From contig JAHJHR010000018.1 of NCBI GenBank assembly GCA_018823745.1, forward strand, positions 1 through 64,000: a stretch of 64,000 bases of DNA, read 5' to 3'. The notes under the pieces are model-generated. The model was not told where the DNA came from, searched no databases, and saw only the letters and a list, made by a program, of their open reading frames with translations. This stretch comes from Alphaproteobacteria bacterium (GTDB lineage: Bacteria > Pseudomonadota > Alphaproteobacteria > Oceanibaculales > Oceanibaculaceae). Position 1 is the stretch's first letter; each line of letters begins with the position of its first letter. The translations under genes and the position numbers were made by a program. This document shows, piece by piece, positions 15,737 through 24,213 of this stretch.

Positions 15737-16453
15737 ATGCGTGTTTCTGCAACCAACCTATTTAAACTAAGGCATCACCTCGGGGCACTGGCGATCGGCG
15801 GCGCCGCGCTTTTTGAGCGGCTGGTGCTCAGCGATCCCGTGCTGGACGCATCGCTGCCTTGGGGCGGTCTGCCGCGCGGCAGCATTCATCAGCTGGAAGG
15901 CGTTCCAGGCGATACCTCGGTACTGAGCTTCGCCGCTGGCCTGACCTCCCGCTGCGCTGGACCAGACGGACGAGCGCTCTGGCTCCGCCTGCGCCGTGAC
16001 CGGCAGGAGACGGGGGAGCCCTACGGCCCCGGCCTGGCGCGCTATAGCTTGCCACCCGACCGGCTGATGCTGGTGGAGGCCCGCGCAATCCCTGACCTGC
16101 TCTGGGCCCTGGAGGAGGGGCTGCGCTGCACCGGCTTCTCCGTGGCCTTGGCCGAGGGGATTTCACCCGACCTCACCGCGTCACGTCGGCTGCAGCTGGC
16201 GGCAGAGGCGTCGGGCGTCACGGCGCTGCTGGTCTCGCCTGGCCCGGTACGGACCCGCTCGGTGGCGCTGACGCGCTGGCGGGTGACGGCGGCGCCCTCA
16301 GCGCGAGGCGTGCATCGCCCGCGCTGGCAGGTCGAGCTGCTGCATTGCCGGGGTGGCAAACCCGGTTCCTGGATCATGGAGTGGGATGATGCGGCGCTGG
16401 GTTTCGCTGTGGTTCCCGCATTGGCAAGCCGAGCATTGGCGCAGGCCGTCTGA
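15737..16453 (+). CDS. imuA: ImuA, RecA-like accessory protein of the mutasome
   Basis: A 238-residue protein of the ImuA (SulA2/RecA-like) family. It keeps the family pattern ASLPWGGLPRGSIHQLEG near residues 37-55 and a Rossmann/RecA-like core (WLRLRRDRQETGEPYGPGL, SLPPDRLMLVEA, LLWALEEGLRC), while the Walker A loop is reduced (GVPGDTSVLSFAAGL). ImuA works with ImuB and DnaE2 in damage-induced mutagenesis. The ATG lies 21 bp after the LexA box, and imuB begins inside its 3' end in another frame. The size is ordinary for alphaproteobacteria. Confidence 0.9.
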   Translation: MRVSATNLFKLRHHLGALAIGGAALFERLVLSDPVLDASLPWGGLPRGSIHQLEGVPGDTSVLSFAAGLTSRCAGPDGRALWLRLRRDRQETGEPYGPGLARYSLPPDRLMLVEARAIPDLLWALEEGLRCTGFSVALAEGISPDLTASRRLQLAAEASGVTALLVSPGPVRTRSVALTRWRVTAAPSARGVHRPRWQVELLHCRGGKPGSWIMEWDDAALGFAVVPALASRALAQAV

Positions 16454-17894
16454 TCCTGGTGCGCCGGGGCGTGACCGGCCGCTGGCGGTGATCGCGCCGG
16501 CCCAGGGCGGGCTGCGGGTGACGGCGGTCGATTCGCTGGCAGCCGGGGAAGGCATCGTGCCGGGCCTGCCCATCGCCGATGCCCGCGCCCTGCTGCCGTA
16601 TCTGGCGGTGCGCGAGGCCGATCCGTGCGCCGATGCCGAGGCGCTGGCCCGGCTCGCCGGCTGGTGCGGGCGCTATAGCCCTTTGGTGGCGCTGGATGGT
16701 GCCGACGGGCTGCTGCTCGATATCACCGGCTGCGCCCATCTGTTCGGCGGCGAGGATATCCTGCTGGCCGATCTGACTCGCCGTCTCACCGGCTTCGGCC
16801 TGACCCTGCGTGCAGCCCTTGCCGACACCCCGGCGGCGGCCTGGGCCTGGGCGCATGCCGGGCCGGGCGGCGTGCTGCCGGTGGGGGTGGCACGGCAGGC
16901 GCTGGCCCCGCTGCCGGTCGCGGCGCTGCGCCTTCCTGACGGCATGGCAGCAGCACTGGGGCGGCTGGGGCTGCGCCGCATCGGCGACCTGATGGACCTG
17001 CCACGCGCACCGCTCACCGCCCGCTTCGGCGATGCGGTGGCACGCCGGCTCGATCTGGTGCTGGGCCGGGCGTCGGAGCCGATCGCACCGCTACACCAGC
17101 CGGCGCCATTCCGCCGGCAGCTGGCTTTCGCCGAACCGATCGGCACCCGCGGCGACATCGACCGGGCGCTGGAGCATCTGCTGGACGGACTGCTGGTCGA
17201 TCTGGACCAGGCCGGGCAGGGTTTGCGACGCTGCGAGTTCTCGGTCTTCACCGTCGATGGCGGGGTGCAGCGGATCGGCATCGGCACCGCCCGGCCGAGC
17301 CGGGAGCGCCGGCATGTGCTGCGCCTGTTCGCCGAGCGGCTGGAGGAGATCGATCCCGGCTTCGGCATCGAGGTCATGACCCTGGAAGCCCCGGTGGCCG
17401 AGATTCTGCCGGCGCAGCAGGCGGCGCTGGAGGGTGGTCCAGCAACCGGCGAGGCTGAGCTGGCCCGGCTGGTCGACCGGTTGCAGCAACGCCTGGGCCG
17501 CCATGCGGTGGTGCGGCTGGAGCCGGTCGACAGCCATATCCCGGAACGGGCCGTCACGCTGGTGCCGGCGCTGGCCCCGCCCAGCCATCGCCCCTGGATG
17601 GTGGAACAGCCGCGCCCACTGCGCCTGCTGCCCAGCCCGGAGCTGATCGAGGTCACCGCCATGGTGCCGGATGATCCGCCGCTCACCTTCCGCTGGAGAA
17701 CGGTGTTGCACCGGGTGGCGCAGACAGAGGGGCCGGAGCGGCTGTCACCGGAATGGTGGCGTGACCGGCCCGGCACGCGGCTGCGCGATTATTACTGGGT
17801 GGAGGATCTGGAGGGCCGGCGCTACTGGCTGTACCGAGAGGGCGCCTATGGCGAGCCCCGTGCCCCGCGCTGGTATATGCACGGGCTGTTCTGA
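16386..17894 (+). CDS. imuB: ImuB, catalytically degenerate Y-family polymerase subunit
   Basis: About 502 residues. It starts MMRRWVSLWFPHWQAEHW, and GGAGTGGG precedes the doubled ATG; it overlaps imuA by 68 bases. The Y-family polymerase palm and fingers are recognisable (SPLVALDGADGLLLDITGCA, LFGGEDILLADLTRRL, LGLRRIGDLMDLPRAPLTAR), but the paired acidic residues needed for catalysis are not kept. That is usual for ImuB, which acts as an adaptor that binds the beta clamp and recruits DnaE2. The stop overlaps dnaE2 by one base (TGATG). Confidence 0.92.
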   Translation: MMRRWVSLWFPHWQAEHWRRPSDPGAPGRDRPLAVIAPAQGGLRVTAVDSLAAGEGIVPGLPIADARALLPYLAVREADPCADAEALARLAGWCGRYSPLVALDGADGLLLDITGCAHLFGGEDILLADLTRRLTGFGLTLRAALADTPAAAWAWAHAGPGGVLPVGVARQALAPLPVAALRLPDGMAAALGRLGLRRIGDLMDLPRAPLTARFGDAVARRLDLVLGRASEPIAPLHQPAPFRRQLAFAEPIGTRGDIDRALEHLLDGLLVDLDQAGQGLRRCEFSVFTVDGGVQRIGIGTARPSRERRHVLRLFAERLEEIDPGFGIEVMTLEAPVAEILPAQQAALEGGPATGEAELARLVDRLQQRLGRHAVVRLEPVDSHIPERAVTLVPALAPPSHRPWMVEQPRPLRLLPSPELIEVTAMVPDDPPLTFRWRTVLHRVAQTEGPERLSPEWWRDRPGTRLRDYYWVEDLEGRRYWLYREGAYGEPRAPRWYMHGLF

Positions 17895-20800
17895 TGTATG
17901 CCGAGCTGCAGGTGACCAGCAATTACAGCTTCCTGCGTGGCGGCTCGCACGCCGCAGAACTGGTCGAGCGCGCCAAAGCATTGAACCTCGCCGCCATCGG
18001 CATTGCCGACCGCAACAGCCTGGCCGGCGTGGTGCGGATGCACGCGGCAGCGAAGCAGGCCGGCATCCGGCTGGTGGTGGGGGCTCGGCTGGATTTCCGG
18101 GACGCGCCGAGCCTGCTCTGCTTCCCGCAGGACCGCGCCGCCTATGGCAGGCTCTCCAGCCTGCTGACGCTGGGCAAGCGCCGCGCACCCAAGGGGGCAT
18201 GTTATCTCGACCTGGCCGATCTGGAGGCCCATGCCGAGGGCCAGCAGCTGGTGGCGATATGTGATGATCGGCCGGATGCCGCCTTCGCCGCCCATCTGCG
18301 CGGGCTGAAGCGCCTTGCCGGCAACCGCCTGTCGCTCGCCGCCAGCCATCTCTATCGCGGTGATGACAAAGCGCGGCTGAAGGCGCTGGGCGATCTCGCC
18401 GATGCGGTCGGCGTGCCCCTGCTGGCAACCAATGACGTACTCTACTATGCCCCCAGCCGCCGGCCCTTGCAGGATATCCTGACGTGCATCCGGCAGGGTT
18501 GCACCATCGATACCGCCGGTGCCCGGTTGCTGGCCAATGGCGAGCGCCATCTGAAGGACCCCGCCGAGATGGCCCGGCTGTTCCGCGACCGGCCCGAAGC
18601 GCTCCGCCGCAGCCTGGAGATCATGGCGGCCTGCCGCTTCAGCCTGGATGATCTGCGCTACGAGTATCCGGCCGAGCCGGTGCCACCGGGCGAGACCGCG
18701 CAGTCTGCCCTGGAGCACCTGACCCGGGAGGGAGCGGACGGGCGCTTCCCCGGCGGCGTGCCGGAGAAGGTGCAGGCCACGCTGCGCCACGAGCTGGCAC
18801 TGATCGCCCAGCTCTCCTATGCGCCGTATTTCCTGACCGTTGCCGACATTGTCAGCTTTGCCCGGTCGCGCGGCATTCTCTGCCAGGGCCGAGGCTCAGC
18901 CGCCAACTCCGCCGTCTGCTACTGCCTGGGCATCACCGCCGTCGATCCCGACACGCATGAGCTGCTGTTCGAGCGCTTCGTCTCGGCCGAGCGCAACGAG
19001 CCGCCGGACATCGATGTGGATTTCGAGCATGAGCGGCGCGAGGAGGTGATCCAGTATATCTATGCCAAGTATGGGCGTGAGCGTGCCGGGCTTGCCGCCA
19101 CCGTGATCAGCTACCGGCCGAAGAGCGCCCTGCGCGATGTCGGCAAGGCGATGGGCCTGTCGCAGGATGCCGTCGGCGTACTGGCGCGCACTGTCTGGGG
19201 CTGGGGGGCGGAAGGCATCAAGGCGGATTGCATCCGCGAGGCCGGGCTGAACCCCGCCGACCGGCGCCTCCGTCTGGCGCTGCTTCTGGCCCGGGAGCTG
19301 ATCGGCTTCCCGCGCCATCTCTCCCAGCATGTCGGCGGCTTCGTCATCACCAAGGGGCCGCTGCATGAGCTTGTGCCGATCGAGAATGCGGCAATGCAGG
19401 ACCGCACCCTCATCGAATGGGACAAGGATGATCTCGACGCGCTGGGCCTGCTGAAGATCGACGTGCTGGCGCTCGGCATGCTGACCTGCCTGCGCAAGGG
19501 CTTCGACCTGCTGCGCCAGCACAAAGGCATCGATCTCGATTTGGCGACCATCCCCTCGGAAGACCCTGCGGTCTACGACATGCTCTGCCGGGCCGATTCC
19601 GTCGGCGTGTTCCAGGTCGAGAGCCGGGCGCAGATGTCGATGCTGCCGCGCCTGAAGCCGCGCTGCTTCTACGATCTGGTCATCGAGGTTGCCATTGTCC
19701 GCCCCGGCCCGATCCAGGGCGACATGGTGCATCCCTATCTGCGCCGGCGGAACGGGGAAGAACCCGTCGGCTACCCGTCGCCCGAGCTGGAGCGGGTGCT
19801 GAAGCGCACGCTGGGCGTGCCGCTGTTCCAGGAACAGGCCATGCAGATCGCCATCGTCGCCGCCGGATTCACGCCCTCGGAGGCCGACCGGCTGCGCCGC
19901 GCCATGGCGACCTTCCGCAAGGTCGGCACGATCCAGTATTTCGAGGAGAAGATGATCGAGGGCATGGTGGCGCGCGGCTATGACCGGGGTTTTGCCGAGC
20001 GCTGCTTCGGGCAGATCCGCGGCTTCGGCGAATACGGCTTCCCGGAGAGCCATGCCGCCAGCTTCGCCTTGCTGGTCTATGCCTCCTCCTGGCTGAAGTG
20101 CCATCATCCGGCGATCTTTGCCGCCGCCATTCTGAACAGCCAGCCCATGGGCTTCTACGCGCCCGCCCAGCTGGTGCGCGACGCTGCCGAGCATGGCGTC
20201 GAGGTGCTGCCGGTCGACGCCAATCACAGCCATTGGGATTGCGCGCTGGAGCCGGGCACAGGCGGCCTGGCGCTACGCCTCGGCTTCCGGCTGGTGAAGG
20301 GAGCCAGGGAGGAGGAGATCGAGCGGCTGGTTGCCGCGCGCGCCACTCCCTATGGCAGCATTGCCGAGCTGCAGCGCCGCACCTGTCTCAGCCCTGCCAG
20401 CCTGGAGCGTCTGGCCCGGGCCGATGCCTTTGCCGGGATGGGCCACGACCGCCGTGCCGCCCTCTGGCAGGTGCGGGGGCTGGACCTCTCGCCGCTGCCG
20501 CTGTTTACGGCGGCGGACAATGCCAGGCCGGAGCCTGCCGTGGCGCTGCCCGCCATGGCGCTGGGCGAGCAGGTGGTGGAGGATTACGCCGTCACTGGCC
20601 TCTCGGTGAAGCGCCATCCGCTGGCGCTGCTGCGTGACCGCCTCACCGCCGACCGCATGCGCGCCTGCGCCGAACTCGCCACCCTGCCCAGCGGGGCCAA
20701 AGTGCGCGTCGCCGGGCTGGTGCTGGTGCGCCAGCGCCCCGGCACCGCATCCGGCGTCATCTTCGCCACGCTGGAGGACGAGACCGGCATCGCCAACATC

Positions 20801-21100
20801 ATCATCTGGCCGAAAGTGTTCGAGGCCAACCGCAAGGCGCTGCTCGGCAGCCGCCTGCTCGGCGTCGAGGGGATTCTGCAGCGCGAGGAGAGCGTGACGC
20901 ATGTGATTGCCGCCAGGCTCATCGAGCTGAACCATCATCTGGCGGCGCTGGGGGAGGCGGATGAGGCCGGCGGTGCTGGCGAGGCCTTCACCGGGGCGAT
21001 CGCTCGGGCCGACGAGGTGCGCCGGCCGGGAGGTGATCAGCGGCAGAAGCAGGTGACGGCGGCGGAGGCGGTCATGCCGAAGGGGAGGAACTTCAGGTGA
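17894..21100 (+). CDS. dnaE2: Error-prone DNA polymerase DnaE2 (ImuC)
   Basis: A 1068-residue C-family polymerase alpha subunit that performs translesion synthesis with ImuA and ImuB. The N-terminal PHP region starts YAELQVTSNYSFLRGGSHAA, the DnaE2 version in which the metal-binding histidines of replicative DnaE are partly replaced. The palm has the acidic motif PPDIDVDFEHERREEVIQY near residue 372 and the downstream HVGGFVITKGPLHELVPIE. The C-terminus carries an OB-fold (VRVAGLVLVRQRPGTASGVI). Length is typical for DnaE2, shorter than replicative DnaE. It is the last gene of the SOS operon, and the AIPR gene is convergent 78 bp downstream. Confidence 0.96.
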   Translation: MYAELQVTSNYSFLRGGSHAAELVERAKALNLAAIGIADRNSLAGVVRMHAAAKQAGIRLVVGARLDFRDAPSLLCFPQDRAAYGRLSSLLTLGKRRAPKGACYLDLADLEAHAEGQQLVAICDDRPDAAFAAHLRGLKRLAGNRLSLAASHLYRGDDKARLKALGDLADAVGVPLLATNDVLYYAPSRRPLQDILTCIRQGCTIDTAGARLLANGERHLKDPAEMARLFRDRPEALRRSLEIMAACRFSLDDLRYEYPAEPVPPGETAQSALEHLTREGADGRFPGGVPEKVQATLRHELALIAQLSYAPYFLTVADIVSFARSRGILCQGRGSAANSAVCYCLGITAVDPDTHELLFERFVSAERNEPPDIDVDFEHERREEVIQYIYAKYGRERAGLAATVISYRPKSALRDVGKAMGLSQDAVGVLARTVWGWGAEGIKADCIREAGLNPADRRLRLALLLARELIGFPRHLSQHVGGFVITKGPLHELVPIENAAMQDRTLIEWDKDDLDALGLLKIDVLALGMLTCLRKGFDLLRQHKGIDLDLATIPSEDPAVYDMLCRADSVGVFQVESRAQMSMLPRLKPRCFYDLVIEVAIVRPGPIQGDMVHPYLRRRNGEEPVGYPSPELERVLKRTLGVPLFQEQAMQIAIVAAGFTPSEADRLRRAMATFRKVGTIQYFEEKMIEGMVARGYDRGFAERCFGQIRGFGEYGFPESHAASFALLVYASSWLKCHHPAIFAAAILNSQPMGFYAPAQLVRDAAEHGVEVLPVDANHSHWDCALEPGTGGLALRLGFRLVKGAREEEIERLVAARATPYGSIAELQRRTCLSPASLERLARADAFAGMGHDRRAALWQVRGLDLSPLPLFTAADNARPEPAVALPAMALGEQVVEDYAVTGLSVKRHPLALLRDRLTADRMRACAELATLPSGAKVRVAGLVLVRQRPGTASGVIFATLEDETGIANIIIWPKVFEANRKALLGSRLLGVEGILQREESVTHVIAARLIELNHHLAALGEADEAGGAGEAFTGAIARADEVRRPGGDQRQKQVTAAEAVMPKGRNFR

Positions 21101-21178
21101 GGGGAAGTCGATATGACGCCGTCATCTCTAGGACACGCATGCCGCGCGCTTTGCCACGCCCGTTGTGATGTGGCGGAA

Positions 21179-23245
21179 CTATAGGAGTTCCTTAATTAGC
21201 CCCTCTTGGTGAGCCCTGCCGAGGATTTCCATGAGGACGGCACACTGCTTTTCCGTGGGGATCTTTACGGGAATCTGCTCCGCAATCTGGAGGATGCCCA
21301 TTTCCTTCGGAGTCAAAAGCCGACGGCTTGTACCTTCCTTGAGAATGAGGGCCCATTGTGCCGTCGGCACTTCAAAAACCTGCTTCTGTACCTCGATCCC
21401 GTTATCGATTTTCTGGGTCTGTCGAGCCGTCTTCGCTTCATGCCGGTTATCCTCAACGGACGTAAGTGCGACCCAAAACTCCTCGGGCAGAAGTGCGGCG
21501 ATGCCGTCAACCTGCTCAAACAACTGTGTCCAACAACCTTCCTTCTTGCACCATTCAGAGATGTTGAAGATACCCTGCGGTGGTCGGATGATGTCCTCGT
21601 TCACGGCTTTCGCTATAATGATCAAAGCCTGTAACAGCACGTCGTCGGCATTTTGGGCTGTCCAGATCTGATGATAATCGACGCTGGCCTTTCGGCGCTT
21701 CGTTATCTCGCCTAGCATGGATAGCGTGTAGGCTACGATGTTGGCGCGGTAGCCGCCGTTATACCAGGGCTGCGCCGAGACCAGTTTCTCGGTCGCGCGA
21801 AACAGGATGCCGCGCGCGATTGCCCGCTTGAAATACAGCTCGTTGAAGCCGTCGGAAGACTTTTCCCATTCCTTGCCAATCCGCAATGCATAGCGGGCGA
21901 AGTTCTTCTGGCTGCCGAGGTTCACCCACCTGGGATGATCGTCGAAGACGTTCTCGAACTTGGCGAGGTCGGTTTTCGTGAACATCTGCGTTTTCGGATA
22001 TTCCGCCTGGAAGCGCTTCTGTTCACCGGCGGTGAGCTTCGACTGTGCGTCCACATACTGACCACGCGCCCGCTCGTAGAACCATTTGGTCTCGCGCTGT
22101 GCACCTTGGTGGGCAGGTGCCCAGATGCGACGCGAGAATTCGGCCATACGGACATGGAAGGGGTGGTTGGAGAAGAAGTCGGCCGCGTTCACCCGGTTCT
22201 GAGTGTTCGCATATTCCGAGATGCGGGGGACAACCATCTCACTCTGTTCGCTGTCGATCACCGACAGCTTCATCTGGACGAAGATGTCCGACAGATCGAC
22301 TTTGTCACGGCGCCGGGTATGGAAGAGAGACGCGGTGGTCTGACCGCCGTTGACGATTTGAAGGTCGGTCATACGGACGATCTGAAGACCGCTGTCGGTC
22401 ATCCGCGTTTCAACCTCCTGCGCGGTCGCGGTGATCCCGTTGTTGTAGGCAAAGAACATCTGGGGCTCGTTGATGATTGTCGAGCGGATGCCTTTATTCA
22501 CCTGCGCGCGGGCTTGGAGGAAAGTCCGTACATTCTGTTCCAGCAGTCGCGCACTGTACCGGTCGTAGAGCGCTGCGAGGATCGGCGCCGGCATGACGAT
22601 CAGGTAGGACTGATAGGATTCCGAGCCTAAATTGGCCGGCAGACAGGCGATGCCGTTTCCGAACAGCTCGACGAAATCGATGTTGAGCAGTTCCTTGTGG
22701 CCGCGTGAGCTTCGCTGGCGCTGGAACCGGGCCATATCCCAGATATGATAGGTCGCGCGGATGCCGGAGACCTCCCCATCCGGAAACGCTTGGAAACGGT
22801 CGCTGAGCACCCGTTCCGATGTCAGATAGAAATTGGCTTGACGCAGCATCGCCCGGCGGTCCGCGATCTGTCTGACCAGCCCGTATTCAGGCGTAGTGAC
22901 GTCGGGTTCGAGCGTTCGCTGAAGGCTGGCCTCGAAAAAGTTAACGACCCGTTTGAAGGCAGCGTCCACATCGGTGCGCGTGAGCGTTTCCAGCTCGCGG
23001 CGGCAGTCGAAGTCCGCCACAAAGATGTCGAGAGCGCCTTCGTCGTTGAACCAGTAACCATCGACGCGGATACCGCGCGCCGTGCGATAGTGGCAGTGTT
23101 CGAAACCTTCAACAAAGCCGGTTTCGATCAACTCGCGGGAAACGGCCTCCATGAAGGCTTCAAGCTGGTAGGTGCTGTTCGCCTCGGCCCCGGCGAGTGT
23201 TTCCTGCCGGAAATCATGAAAGAACTCTTCAACTGTCTGTTCCAT
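21179..23245 (-). CDS. AIPR-family protein, last gene of the Mza-type defence operon
   Basis: A 688-residue protein from the ATG at 23245, which has GGGAGGAACTA directly upstream and overlaps the stop of the preceding gene by one base. The AIPR signatures FFAYNNGITATAQ and LQIVNGGQTTASLFH are near residues 270-320. AIPR proteins were first noted in abortive phage resistance, and their biochemical activity is not settled. It is the most downstream component of a six-gene set with MutL-like ATPase, Z1 helicase and DUF4420 nuclease, the combination known as the Mza defence system. Composition is less GC-rich than in the neighbouring dnaE2. Confidence 0.9.
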   Translation of the reverse strand: MEQTVEEFFHDFRQETLAGAEANSTYQLEAFMEAVSRELIETGFVEGFEHCHYRTARGIRVDGYWFNDEGALDIFVADFDCRRELETLTRTDVDAAFKRVVNFFEASLQRTLEPDVTTPEYGLVRQIADRRAMLRQANFYLTSERVLSDRFQAFPDGEVSGIRATYHIWDMARFQRQRSSRGHKELLNIDFVELFGNGIACLPANLGSESYQSYLIVMPAPILAALYDRYSARLLEQNVRTFLQARAQVNKGIRSTIINEPQMFFAYNNGITATAQEVETRMTDSGLQIVRMTDLQIVNGGQTTASLFHTRRRDKVDLSDIFVQMKLSVIDSEQSEMVVPRISEYANTQNRVNAADFFSNHPFHVRMAEFSRRIWAPAHQGAQRETKWFYERARGQYVDAQSKLTAGEQKRFQAEYPKTQMFTKTDLAKFENVFDDHPRWVNLGSQKNFARYALRIGKEWEKSSDGFNELYFKRAIARGILFRATEKLVSAQPWYNGGYRANIVAYTLSMLGEITKRRKASVDYHQIWTAQNADDVLLQALIIIAKAVNEDIIRPPQGIFNISEWCKKEGCWTQLFEQVDGIAALLPEEFWVALTSVEDNRHEAKTARQTQKIDNGIEVQKQVFEVPTAQWALILKEGTSRRLLTPKEMGILQIAEQIPVKIPTEKQCAVLMEILGRAHQEGLIKELL

Positions 23246-24213
23246 TAGTTCCTCCCGAAGACATCTCCCCCGTCGCATTCATAACCGACGATGGCCTCCA
23301 GCCTGATTTCGTATGCGACCTTTGTGATCCCGGCCGGCAGCTGCGACCGAATCAGGCTCGGAAATTCCTGATCCACGCGATAGCTGCGCACTTCGCTGAC
23401 GACGAAGCGCGGCTCGTCATATTCGGGGAGCGGCGCGTAACCGTGGATCACCAGCTTGCGATCGAAATCCTCAATGGCCTGCGCGTCCTCGATCAGCGCC
23501 TGCACCGCGGCGACGATGTCGTTAAGCGATCGAGCGCCTGGCGCTTCGGGCAGATTGCTCAGACGGTAGATACGGAGAAACAGGGCATCGTTGAGAGATT
23601 CAAGCTGGTCTTCGGATGAGATACGGACGGTGCTGCGCTCGGTGCCCGACAATGATTTGATTTCGACGGCCGTGTTTCCGAAGATGAAGTCCTGATGAGA
23701 CCTCTCAGGGCCGAGCCACGCTTCGACGGCCAATTCGGTTGATCGCTGGTGATCAATAAGCTCCAGCAGGAACGTCAGTTCCGCGAAGAGGCCTCGCACT
23801 TCCTCGGCGGAAAGGTGCTGCCCTCCGCGCCCCGACATGAAAGTTTTCCAGCGGCGGATGTGGGCAAGCGCAACGGCCAGCGAGCTTGCGGAATCGCTCG
23901 CGTGCTCAAGAGTGGAGGCAAGCGTCCGGCAAAGACCCTCAAAGAGATCGCGGTCCACCTGCTTCTCAAGCGTGAGAACGAGTCGCTGCCGGCCCGGATC
24001 GCCAGCTCTGAGATCGACTTCGATCCCGTTCACGCTGACAATGTTCCTGCGGTATTGCGCAGTGTGATCGCCCTGAAGCTCAAGGATGAAGAGACAGGCC
24101 CCGCCCGTATCGCGGCCCCAGAAGCAGGGCACGGCCATCTCACCTGCGACCTGACGGACGTTGAAGTCCGCGCCGGGAACGGCGATGCCGTCCCAAGGGG
24201 AGGATTCAGGCAT
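23245..24213 (-). CDS. PD-(D/E)XK motif protein (DUF4420) of the Mza-type operon
   Basis: About 322 residues. It starts at an ATG pair overlapping the Z1 stop, with GAGGAGG a few bases upstream; the second ATG (24213) has the better spacing. The segment HQDFIFGNTAVEIKSLSGTE has the D...ExK pattern of PD-(D/E)XK nucleases and fits the DUF4420 family. The rest (HIRRWKTFMSGRGGQHLSAE, EEVRGLFAELTFLLELI) is helical. It is probably the DNA-cutting or nicking component of the complex. It is coupled to AIPR by the one-base overlap TAATG. Confidence 0.85.
   Translation of the reverse strand: MPESSPWDGIAVPGADFNVRQVAGEMAVPCFWGRDTGGACLFILELQGDHTAQYRRNIVSVNGIEVDLRAGDPGRQRLVLTLEKQVDRDLFEGLCRTLASTLEHASDSASSLAVALAHIRRWKTFMSGRGGQHLSAEEVRGLFAELTFLLELIDHQRSTELAVEAWLGPERSHQDFIFGNTAVEIKSLSGTERSTVRISSEDQLESLNDALFLRIYRLSNLPEAPGARSLNDIVAAVQALIEDAQAIEDFDRKLVIHGYAPLPEYDEPRFVVSEVRSYRVDQEFPSLIRSQLPAGITKVAYEIRLEAIVGYECDGGDVFGRN

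Noticed and set aside
21112..21124. ATGACG-C-CGTCAT dyad between dnaE2 and AIPR genes as a bidirectional terminator
   Set aside because: The stem is short with a one-base centre and no T-run on either side, so it cannot form a normal terminator loop.
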